NCBI GenBank assembly: GCA_036346255.1
Contig: CM070633.1
Location: 18,042,001-18,106,000, forward strand
Length of the DNA: 64,000 bases
Direction: 5' to 3'
Source: Ampelocalamus luodianensis
Lineage: Eukaryota > Streptophyta > Magnoliopsida > Poales > Poaceae
In this document: piece after piece, positions 1 through 9,133 of the stretch
How positions within the stretch are numbered: position 1 is the first letter of the stretch
Layout of the letters: each line of letters opens with the position of its first letter
Program-made: the position numbers and the translations under genes
The notes under the pieces: generated by a model
What the model saw: only the letters and a program-made list of their open reading frames with translations
Databases searched by the model: none
Told to the model about the DNA's origin: nothing

Positions 1-1349
1 TATCTCATTCTCATTAACGCAATATCATAATCTCATTCAATCCATGTCGTCAATACCATGTATAAGAATAAACTTAACAAAAGCATAATAAATAGCATGA
101 TAAGTAATATCAATGACAATGGTGAACAATCTATTGTTCACCACTCTACCATGTACTTGCCTTTAGTGTTACGATGCGTTAGGAGGCAAAGATGCTACCG
201 CTAACCTCGAAGCCTCACCTCCTACACCATTAGATTACTCAATAAGAACCACGACATGAAGACACTACTCGCAGCACATACCCCCAAAACCCAACGTTTA
301 AATTACATTCTTTACTCGAATTGAACTACAATCTAGCAGGAAGTTGTAAAGGACAGCAGTAGTAAAAGTACCATAACTTTTGCGTTGAAATTCATAAAAA
401 TGCAAACTCGGGCTTGTTTTAAAGGCAATGAAATTATCTACAATAATCTAGTTGGTGGAAATCCCGAATTCTATATAGATCTAACTTCAAAAGATAGATA
501 AACACCGTCTGTCAGAACTATTCGACAAAACTGGGCAGCAGAACGAAAACAGCCATAACTTCTAATTGGCTAAACCAAACTTAGCGTTCTTTATCAATAT
601 AGAAAGCTAAGACCAAGGCCTACAATAACCTAGTTGGGTGAAAACCCTGAGTCTTCCATTAACACAATCATATTTTAAAAGACAACTTGACAGTTCATTC
701 TCGTCAGGATTCTGGACAGCAGAGATGAAAACTATCATAACTTTTGATCCGTACGTCGGAATTAAGTGATCTTGGCGGCCACTGAAAGATAAGAACATTA
801 TCTAAATATCTCTAGGAGATGAAACCCTCTAATTCGGCCTCTAAAAACCCGAAAACAGTCACACAACCTTCTGGACAGAATTGAATCTCTAACCGTAGCA
901 AATCGAACCAATCAATTCTAAGCGAATTCACATCTACTACTAATCAAACAACGAAGATCGACACCCGTTACCCTTCAAGCACCCAGGAAGACAATGAAGA
1001 AACCCCACGAAGACCATCTCTCCTCTTATCCTCTTCTTCTCTTCTTTCCTTCTTCCTTCCTCTTGTTGATCTTCCTCTTCCTGGCTGGCAGTAGTGGAGA
1101 GGCAGTGCTACAGTACCTCGTCGTGCTACAGTGCCGCGTGGTGCTACAGTGTCGATGGCGCTACAGTGTGTGCTACAGTAAAAACTGCTAGGGTTTGTAC
1201 CTCTTAAGCCCCTTCCCACTTGGGCCAAAGAGCTATGGGCCGAAGGCCCAAGTTGTAATACCCCTCCCAAATTCTGAATTTTCCTTTCTAATTATATTTA
1301 ATTTCAGTATTAATCATTTATTTGTTGTATGTTTTAACGGGATATTACA
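1..1349 (-). mobile_element. F-left: 5' part of a reverse-oriented gypsy-type LTR
   Basis: Read on the minus strand, the LTR starts at 1349 (TGTAATATCCC) and runs past the window edge. Its order matches the LTRs of A, B and C: an AT-rich start, a GGGCC-rich block near 1205-1260, four or five GCTACAGT copies at 1105-1185, CTAGGG, then modules with AAAGTTATGA-like cores and GTCCAGAA (about 350-900), and a mini-exon-like block at 161-221. It appears to be inserted in the LTR of element G. The partner LTR and interior are outside the window, so family and completeness are unknown. Short open frames at 607-798 and 968-1270 are not conserved coding sequence. Confidence 0.75.
161..221 (-). other. 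LTR mini-exon candidate (F-left)
   Basis: A 61-nt block on the minus strand. It is preceded by AG (GGTGTAG) and ends AAG, followed by GCAAGTAC, a GC-type splice donor. It aligns with the same block in elements A and B (shared CTAACGC and CGTAAC/CGCAAC). Just downstream, 121-142 is a perfect inverted repeat with 10-bp arms (GGTGAACAAT) around CT. Confidence 0.45.
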
Positions 1350-1437
1350 AAATTAAACATTACCTTTACCAAGAAAATTCAAATGGTTCTTTTTATTTTC
1401 AAAACTTCAGAAACAAACTAAATTTTGGGATGTTACA
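1350..1437 (-). mobile_element. Element G: remnant of the 3' LTR
   Basis: The minus-strand read from 1437 begins TGTAACATCCC, the same LTR start as D and E. After 88 bp it is cut by the F-left insertion. The adjacent gag pseudogene is on the same strand. Gag lies within about 130 bp of this LTR, so all of pol is missing from this copy. Confidence 0.6.
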
Positions 1438-1462
1438 AATCGAGACCCCTTAAAAGGAATCT
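1438..1462 (-). other. Element G: polypurine tract region
   Basis: The minus-strand sequence just before the LTR reads TTTTAAGGGGTCTCGATT. It is placed like the AAGGGGGGGAGAG tract of element D and would prime plus-strand DNA synthesis. The match to a canonical tract is only moderate. Confidence 0.4.
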
Positions 1463-1568
1463 CTTCCCTGAGATTCGGGCTGACTAAAAGAATAGGTTCA
1501 AACCAAACCTTGCCCACTCTTCCAAAGATGTTTCTCACGAGTGAAACAAAGCTGCAACTGATGCAGGG

Positions 1569-2681
1569 CTAACTTAAAGACTTACCAGAAGCGACGTTCT
1601 GAACTGGTTGAACTTCTTCTACAGTGACGAGATTCAGTCGTCCTCTTGCTGAGGTTGACATTGTCCTGGTAGCTAGATTTGGAGTCTGAGGCATTCCTCT
1701 TCCTACTCCTGGCAAAGAAGTCCTAACTGGCGTAGCTCCCAAATTGAAAGGAATCGGTGTCGGCCCTTGCTTCTGCGTACACTTTTTGGCATAATGACCT
1801 GTCTCATAACAATTGAAACAAGTAGCTCCTACATCTGGATTGTCGGTCCTCTGAGATTGATGATTATTGCTGTTATTGACATTGCGAATTCTTGAGTTCA
1901 CTGAATGAGATACTGGTGCAGGGGTCCTGAATGCGGTAGATGAATTATTGTAATGAACAAGCTACTGAGCATTGGTTCTGGCTATCTGTAGATGATTCTG
2001 ATGAACTCCATGTTGTATCATTTTCCTTTTACAAGATTTATCCAACTCACGACGAGAATCTTCTATAAGTACGGCTTTATCCACCATGTGTTGAAAATCC
2101 ACATAATCATTTATGATAACTTGCAATTTCAAACTGGGATTAAGTCCACGCTTGAATCGCTTCTGATGTGCATTATCTGTAGCAACATCTTCTGGAGCAT
2201 AGCGAGAAAGTTCAGTGAACTTGTTGAGATACTCACTCAATGACATCTTTCCTTACTGTAGATCACGAAATTCATTCTTCTTCATTTCCACTATACCATC
2301 TGGAACATGTGCTTGACGAAAAGCTGTTAAAAATTCTTCCCAAGTAATGGCTTGTGAATTCTCATAAGCTGTGGTGTAGTTCTCCCGCCATTCTTTGGCT
2401 ATACCTTCCAACTAATGTGAAACATAAAGAACTTTCTCACGATCATTACATTGGGCAATGGTAAGCTTTTTTTCAACAGATTGAAGCTAATCTTCTACTT
2501 CCAAAGGTTCCAATGAATGAGAAAGTGTAGGCGGATGAGTTCTCATATACTTTGATAACTTAGAATGTTGATGAGTCGGCGGTGGAACAACTGCTTGATT
2601 ATTCTAATTCAACAAACTAACTATTATAGCGGCAGTCTGATTCTGCTAAGTCATCATACTGTTCATGTTCTGCATCATTAC
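1569..2681 (-). pseudogene. gag: Gag of a Tekay/Del-type Ty3/gypsy element (element G), broken
   Basis: A gag capsid/nucleocapsid protein that would package the element RNA. The minus frame shows the retrotransposon gag core (VPDGIVEMKKNEFRDLQ, then MSLSEYLNKFTELSRYAPED) at about 2170-2330. A CCHC zinc knuckle, CFNCYETGHYAKKC, lies at about 1780-1825. The frame is interrupted by six in-frame stops, near 1962, 2252, 2408, 2483, 2606 and 2648. All of them can be explained by single C-to-T or G-to-A changes. The 5' end is cut by the Copia LTR at 2682. No protease or reverse transcriptase follows; the LTR comes directly after. A deletion derivative or gag-only element are both possible. Confidence 0.8.
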
Positions 2682-3502
2682 TATTGGAGATATGCCCTAG
2701 AGGCAATCATGGAGATGATGATATCATGTCTATGTTTATGTGTTATTGAGTAAGTGTTATTCTGTTCCTTGAATGAATCATCAGTTGTGAAGATTAACAA
2801 GTATGTGACTTGTTGGTGAAGCTCTTTTAACTTATGATGATGTTGTTCTAAATGTATCCCTGGTCGAATATCACTGGACGGAGCATTAGTGATTCTACGA
2901 CTAGCACATGTATTGATTGATGATCATGTTTCACCGATCAAAGATATAGAGATATCGAATCAATAATGTGGACACATGTTAGAGAACATGGTGCTAGGTT
3001 GACCCACCTTAAGACACTGTTGAGATTGTTATGATTCTATGTGTCGTCAGTTGGTCTCAAGAAATGATAATGTATAATCCTTAGACCTGAGATCAGCATG
3101 GTTTCCTACATGTGTAATAGCACTCTTAGGAGTTACCAAACGCTACTCCGTAACTATGTGGTTATAAAGGTAGCTTTCGGGTATGCTATGAAACATACGA
3201 AGAAATATGACTGGTCGGATATAGGATTTGTCCCTCCTAACATAACAGGAGAGATATCTCTGGGCCCCTCGATGTGGTCGGATAAAGAAAGTGCATAGCC
3301 ATGCCACTAGTGGTTGAAGAGTTCGACCATATAAAGTTATCTGACACTTGATCGAGAAAGTATTAAATAGTCTATGGATGACACAACATCTCACCTGGAG
3401 TTCAACCAGATATCGTGAGGTAAAGGGGGAATACACAAGCAGGTCGTTAAGTTTGACCAGATATGGACTGGTCGTATGGAGATGCGAACAAGTCGTAGAC
3501 TG
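2682..3502 (+). mobile_element. Angela/BARE-like Copia LTR, 5' part
   Basis: It starts TATTGGAGATATGCCCTAGA, one base off the TGTTGGA(A/G)ATATGCCC start I know from Triticeae BARE/Angela/WIS LTRs. It keeps other landmarks of those LTRs in order: GTTACCAAACG near 3130, ATGTGGTTATAAAGG near 3155, and GGAGAGATATCTCTGGGCCC near 3250. About 0.82 kb is present before element E cuts it, against about 1.7 kb expected for a full LTR. It interrupts gag of element G. The open frame at 3098-3298 is an accident of this LTR. The family assignment is from memory of the consensus. Confidence 0.65.
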
Positions 3503-4789
3503 TGTAACATCCCAATTTTGGACTTGTGTTTCAAATGTAAGAAAATGAGTAGAAATTAAAAAAATTTCTTACATCATGTATTTCCTGTATGTTCTAAACA
3601 ATTCCTATACAAGAATTATGGAAATACAAAGTCACAAGTCTTTTGATCCAAAACCTTGTCTCCCAAAAACAATCTTGTCAAATCTTTTGATCATCTCCTG
3701 AAAATATTTTTTCTAAGTTCCAGGGTTGGTGTGTGACCCCTCTGAAAAATTTCACAATTTTTAGAAATTGTTTGAATGCTTTTGGAGGGCAGTCAAAACT
3801 GTTTGACTTTTAGTAAAAAAACCCTAGTCCAGAACCTTGCAGAATTTTTGGAGAAATGTGTACTGCATAAAAACCTCTGAAAATTCTATACAAGGTTAAT
3901 ATCTAAGTTAGCAAGCTCCTGTAGAAATTTCAGAATTTTTGGAGTTGTTTTGCTACCTCAAATAAATCTCCAAATTCTGTCTCAATTCAAATCCTGAAAC
4001 TAAACTCTGTTCTGAGCCGTTGGATCAAAATCCAACCGCTCACGACTTCCCCAGTGTTTTGAACCTCAGGAGCCTTGGGCAAATCTCAACCGTTGGATTG
4101 AAATTGGACCGCCCATGATCACCCTGGCTTCTCTGGTCATCTTCTTCCTTGCGCCGTGCGTGAACAGGTAGCGGCATGGCCGGGTCTTTTCGAGCATCCT
4201 CGTCAACGTCTCTCTGGTCGGGGCAGTGAAACGTGCGGATGCTTTCAGCCATGTTCATGTTCTTTTCCCTGCCCCCCATTGTTTCTTTTTGGTCCACAGT
4301 TGTCCCGTGAGCCAAGCTCACTTTGGAGCTCACCCGAGGGTTCTTTTGCCAAACCCTAGCTCACCATCTATATGAAGCTCCCTCAGACCCTCTTTGAGCT
4401 CATTTGCAGCACCACTTAGCTTCCCATCTCTTGTGGAGCTCAAAACACCGAAAAACACAAAACCACCATTTTCGGCCATGGTGCTCTGTTGTGGACCCGT
4501 AGGCTTTAAACCACAGTCACGGGTTCATTAGGAAAAATCTGGGGTCATTAATGACTAATCATTGGTTAATAATTAATGTGTCTTAAGCTGACCTGCTGTG
4601 CCACTATCAGGTGGGCCCCCAACCGCTTAAAACCCCTCTATGCGAAAACGTTAGGACACAATTAATTACTAATCATCACCAATCATTGGATTTGTAATTA
4701 ATTGCTGTCCTAAATAGCCCTCTGTATCGCTGACATGTGGGCCCGCACATTTAAGACCTCTCCGCGCACTTTAACCCACATGTGTTATT

Positions 4790-5190
4790 CGCGCGTATTG
4801 TGGACCGTCAATCTTGAGATCAACGGCCCAGATCTTCGGAGACTTTCGGGTCCCCGAACGTTCCAAGTCGCTCTCGACCGCCCATCTCTAGATTGGCGGC
4901 TCAGATCGCGGGGCCGTTCGGACCACCCGAGCTCCCAATCATGCGGGCCGTCCATCTCGCGATGAGCGGCTGAGATGCATGTGCCGTTTGGGTCACCCAA
5001 AGTGCACTGCGCCCTGAGCCCTCCATCTCAAGATCTGCGGTCGAGGTTGGTTTGGGCGTTCGCGTCGCCCGAACGGCTCAATCCACGTGGACCGTTGGAT
5101 CTTGATCCAATGGTGAACCCCTTGTTGGACCGCGCGCGTGCGTTGTGTGCGGAGCACGTGGGCCATTGGATTCCAGATCTACGGCCCATG
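4790..5190. repeat. Array of imperfect palindromes in LTR E
   Basis: About six degenerate units spaced roughly 70 bp apart, each an inverted repeat. Clear examples are CCGCC.ATCT/AGAT.GGCGG at 4878-4899 and ACCGTTGGATC/GATCCAATGGT at 5091-5114. Similar units occur in both LTRs of D, near 39400-39440, 41195-41225, 49500-49540 and 51275-51300. Confidence 0.6.
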
Positions 5191-5949
5191 TGCGTCCACG
5201 TCGTTTCTTTTTAAATAGAGTTTGTCTAATTCTGGTAAGTCTTTATTTGACAAGTGAAAATTGTATTAAAACTTTAGAAATTCATATCTAATTCATTTTA
5301 AGTCCTTTTTAGATGGTTCCTACTATATTAAATTCATGAATCACTAAATTTTAATATAAAAATGCTATTAGACATGTTTTTGTAACAGAAAGTTTTATAA
5401 ACAATATTAACTTGATTTCACCCATTTTAGAATATTCCAAAAATTGCTTTGAAACTTGTAAAATGCATATCTTTTTCTGTATAACTCCAAAATGTGCAAA
5501 CTCAAGCTTGTTAATTTCCTCTGTTAGCATACTTTAATATGAAATAGGTTTTGATCATGATTTTATTTCTGAAAAGTGATATGTGCTAGTTTTACAATTT
5601 AGAAAAATCATAAGTATTTCATTTTAACTCCAAATTTGGTAAACTCAACTTTGCTGACCATAGGATGCCATAACCTACCTACCATAAAAATTTCAGACTT
5701 TTGATCATTCCAGAAATTTATTCCATGAACAGTACCAGTAATTAATTTAGTTGAATTAAGAGGCTGAGGGAAATTATTTTAGCTATAACTTTTTCATACT
5801 TGATCCAAATGACTTGATTCTTGTTCCTAAAATTATCTAAAATCATGCCCTTGCTGCTGTATAAATTTCATTAGTTTTGATTGACTTTTGCTGTTGGGTT
5901 TTGTTTGGTGTTCTTCGTTCTTATTGGTTTTATCATCTTTTCGCGTTAG

Positions 5950-6012
5950 GTTCTGAAGACATTGTTGATCTCGAATCTGATCCACAGCAGCCAAACTCTG
6001 CCCTCCAACAAG
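5950..6012 (+). other. LTR mini-exon candidate (E)
   Basis: A 63-nt block after a long pyrimidine-rich stretch ending CTTTTCGCGTTAG. It ends CAACAAG, followed by GCAAGCAG. It has exactly the same length as the block in both D LTRs. In one frame it reads GSEDIVDLESDPQQ..., sharing ESDP and QQ with D. There is no GT at the donor, so only GC-AG splicing would work. Confidence 0.55.
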
Positions 6013-6282
6013 GCAAGCAGATGTAGCATCATTTTATCATGTTGATCCTATTAATTTCAAATTCTAATATATTATTTGCAAATTCTACGTATGCATTGCT
6101 ATGTTGTTTTAACTATTGTCGATAGTTAACCCATTAGATGCATTATCAGTAGGCAACTGTTTATTCTCTACTACTAAGCCTAGGGTTATTTGCTGTGATT
6201 TTGGGTTCGTTGGATGAGCCCTTGTCATTTAGTAGTACGAGTTAAACTGCTTAGTCTTGCTTAGCTATCGGTAGAAATGGGC

Positions 6283-6304
6283 GGTTATCGACTTGTCGAT
6301 AACC
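6283..6304. other. Perfect 10-bp inverted repeat in LTR E
   Basis: Arms GGTTATCGAC and GTCGATAACC around TT. The same hairpin, with TA in the centre, is conserved in both LTRs of D (38098-38119 and 48193-48214). Confidence 0.8.
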
Positions 6305-6859
6305 TTGATCACACAAACTTATTATAACTCTATGTTTTAGCCTTTGTGCTATGTATAATTGTGAAAACTAAAAACTGAAAGCAAAATGATTTGGACTTGG
6401 GCATAATGGTAAGATGGTGTGATTTTTGGGTGTGACCGGAATGGTGCCTGAGTCAATAAGGACCGAACATCTTGTTACACTTTCTTGCGTGCTAATCACA
6501 CTAGAGGGTATGGGACCTCTCTTGACTTAGTACTTTGGCGTGGGTTGGCTACGAGTCGCAGGAGGGCGTGTGCGTGTTGTATTGTGGTAAAATGAGATGG
6601 TTTATGTGTTGGGAGCATTATAGTTGTTCGAAGAGCTTTACCCCGAGGGGTAATTGTCTTTTCGGCTTTACAATGTAAGTGTATGGGTTTCTATCCATAC
6701 GAGTGACTCGTAGTTGATTCACAATATTGGAAATATCTCGTAGGACTTAGCTGTGCCGGCATACCTTTGGAAGTGTGCTAATCTTGTGGCTTAAAGGTGG
6801 TCTGAAGTGTGGGTACATTGGTACACCCCTGCAGGGTTTGGAACTATTCGAATAGCCTC

Positions 6860-9119
6860 TGTAATACCCCGTTTTCATTTAGAAACAATTTTGTTCAAAT
6901 TTGTTTTTAAAAGAGAATTTCGGCGTTTCGTGTGCTCTTCCAGTTTTGGGCCTGGGCCTTTGGCCAGCAGGCCCAAGAGGGCCCCCTTGTGTTCCAAGGG
7001 GGGCAGCCAGGAAGCCCAAGGGGGGGCAACTGTGGGCCCATAGGCCCATTAGTGTGGCCGGCCAATGGGGGGCACAACCCTAGCACCCCTACCACTTCTC
7101 CCACTTCCCACACCTCCTCACATAGGCAGCCGCCACTTTCCCTCCCCCATGCTGCCGCCCCATCTTCCCTAGGTGCTGCCCTGCTGTGGTGCTTCCCCTC
7201 GGTGCCATTCTCCCGTTGCTGGACTCCCGCGGAGGTTTGATTGGAGCTTCGCAAGGCTACTGATCAAGACGGCGGGGGACGTCTCCACAGTTCAATCTTC
7301 GTGTTCCTGGGTGCTCCAAGGGAAACAAACATCGATTGTTGTTTTATGTTTAATCATAGAAGCGAAACCGATTAGAATCGTTTGGATCAAAGTCAGTCTA
7401 CAGTAGATTCGAATCTGTCTAGTATGTTGCGCGGGCTGTTTCGATTTCTTAGAGGCCGAATCAGAAGCTTTGATCTCCTAAAGTTATTTAGATAATGTTT
7501 TTAGCTTTCGGTGGCCGCCAAGAACACCTGATTCCGACTTACAGATCAAAAGTTATGATTGTTTTAGTTTCTGCTGTCCAGAATTCTGACGAGATTTACC
7601 TTCCAAGTTGTCTCCTAAAATATGATTACGATAATAGACGATTCAGGGTTTTCACTCAACTAGGTTATTGTAGAGAATTTCATAAACTTTTCAGATTGTT
7701 AAAGAACGCTCAATTCGGAGTTGTAGATTAAAAGTTATCATCTATTTAGTACTACTATCTTAGTTGTTTAGGCAGTTTCTGTTCTGTTATTTCATCTCAC
7801 TGTTAGTAAATTAAATTGGCCGAATTGTGTTATCTTGTCAACTAGAATATTGTAGATATGTCAGTTAAGAACCCATAGAAACTGGTCTCACCTCATTCCG
7901 AGTTCCATATCAATAGATATGATTTTTACCGTGCTACTGTCCAGTTTCGGTTTGTGCCTGAGTAGTCAGTTTCCAGATTAGAGTTTATAGTTGAATCTTG
8001 AGTCACCGGGGAAGCGTTGTAGAATGGTGTTGAGAAGTGTCGTGTGCAATGTGTTCTTATTTCAATTACTTAATTGTTTAGGTGGCGAAGCTTCGGGCTT
8101 GGGAGCACCATCGTTGCCTGCTAACGCGTCGCAACGCGGAAGGCAAGTACTTTGCTAATCTTAATGGTTGTGATTGATGAATTCTTACGTGATTATGTTG
8201 TGACATCTTATAATACAAGAGATGATGAATTGTCTATGTTCTTTCATATGTGTTGAACCTATGCTAAGAGATTATGTTTTTCATTGTTCGTATTCATTTT
8301 ATGCATCCATAATTCATGTTTCATCCACGGGAGTGGATTGTAAGTTCCACCATTCCAATGTAGGAAGATTTGGATGTTGTCATGTCCCGTCCATGGGAGT
8401 GGATAGAAAGACCCATCAATTCTAGTATAGGCATGTAAGACCCATCAATTCTAGTATGAAACGTTCTTCATACGGGACTTAGATCCCTGCACTTTTGTTA
8501 AGGTGCGAGCTTAAGTAAGTATCGACGGGTGTGTCACTAGCTATACCGGTATAAGCACATGTGCAGTCCTTCCAATTCATAAATTCCATTCATTTCATGC
8601 ATTCATATATTCATTTAGTGTATGAGCACATTTTGTGGAGATATTGTCCTGTTCATAATTATTGAATGTACTTGCTGAGTCTTGGAGTCACTCTTGTTTG
8701 TTTATTTATTTATTTTAGGTGATCGATGAAGATGTTCCTCTTGGGAGGGGGTAGACACGCACTACTCATTCACTTCACCTTACATCAGCTTCAATAAAAG
8801 AATTAGATTCTGTTCTTCTTTCATTATGTGATGGACTGTAATAAATAAACTTAGATGCGGATGATAATGTTCTTTATGCTAAGGTTGTTTAAATAACTGC
8901 TTACGTTCCCTAATTATTCATTTGATATGATTATTTTAATGGATTCAGTACTCTTAAATATTTAGAATTTGTGAACTGTTGTTGGATACAGTGTCAATAC
9001 CCGCTTAGGTTCTAAAAGATGTTGATTTTTTTATATTAGTTGATGAGTTTTTTTGAAAACCTTCTGTAGTATTGTTGTATGTAGTAACATTTTGGCTTTC
9101 GAATAGCTAGGGTGTTACA
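6860..9119 (+). repeat. Element A 5' LTR
   Basis: 2260 bp, TGTAATACCCC...GGGTGTTACA. In order: a GGGCC-rich block (6945-7060), a pyrimidine-rich leader with ACCCTAGC (7075-7240), AAGTTATGA modules (about 7440-7960), the mini-exon block (8082-8142), the hairpin group (8330-8560), a GAGTC repeat at 8677-8689 whose second arm is mutated, the acceptor at 8717-8718, and AATAAA-type signals near 8795 and 8840. The donor that reads AAGGGTAAC in other LTRs is AAGGGAAAC here, so this copy has lost the GT. Confidence 0.9.
8082..8142 (+). other. LTR mini-exon candidate (A, 5' LTR)
   Basis: 61 nt between TTAATTGTTTAG and GCAAGTAC, ending GGAAG. The 3' LTR copy is 60963-61023, where the donor is mutated to AATGCAAG. 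Confidence 0.55.
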
Positions 9120-9121
9120 GT

Positions 9122-9133
9122 TGGTATCAGAGC
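9122..9133 (+). other. Element A primer-binding site
   Basis: TGGTATCAGAGC, complementary to the 3' end of plant initiator-Met tRNA, 2 nt after the LTR. It is where minus-strand DNA synthesis would start. Confidence 0.95.

Larger units (their letters stand above)
3503..6859 (+). mobile_element. Element E: 5' two-thirds of a D-family LTR
   Basis: It starts TGTAACATCCCAATTTTGG and follows the minus-strand LTR of element D for 3.36 kb (TGTTTCAAATGTAAGAAAAT, then ACATCATGTATTTCCTG). It includes the array of TTGGATC...GATCCAA palindromes (about 4790-5190), a mini-exon block (5950-6012) and the GGTTATCGAC hairpin (6283-6304). The distal 1.8 kb is missing because element A inserted at 6859/6860; the rest should lie to the right of the window. 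D and E are therefore two insertions of one family in opposite orientation. No coding sequence. Confidence 0.85.

Noticed and set aside
3098..3436. Open frames in the Copia LTR
   Set aside because: The DNA matches LTR landmarks and the frames overlap on both strands.
6807..7254. Open frames on both strands around 6.8-7.25 kb, similar at 59820-60089
   Set aside because: They cross the E/A junction and lie in the GC-rich LTR promoter region; frames differ between the two A LTRs.
8082..8142. The A and B mini-exon as a conserved peptide (GLGAPSL.ANASQR)
   Set aside because: A and B are nearly identical at the DNA level, so the shared frame carries no evidence of protein selection; F-left has stops in that frame.
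9121..9133. TTGGTATCAGAGC copies as possible tRNA gene remnants
   Set aside because: They are complements of the initiator-Met tRNA 3' end, placed directly after LTR ends, so they are primer-binding sites.
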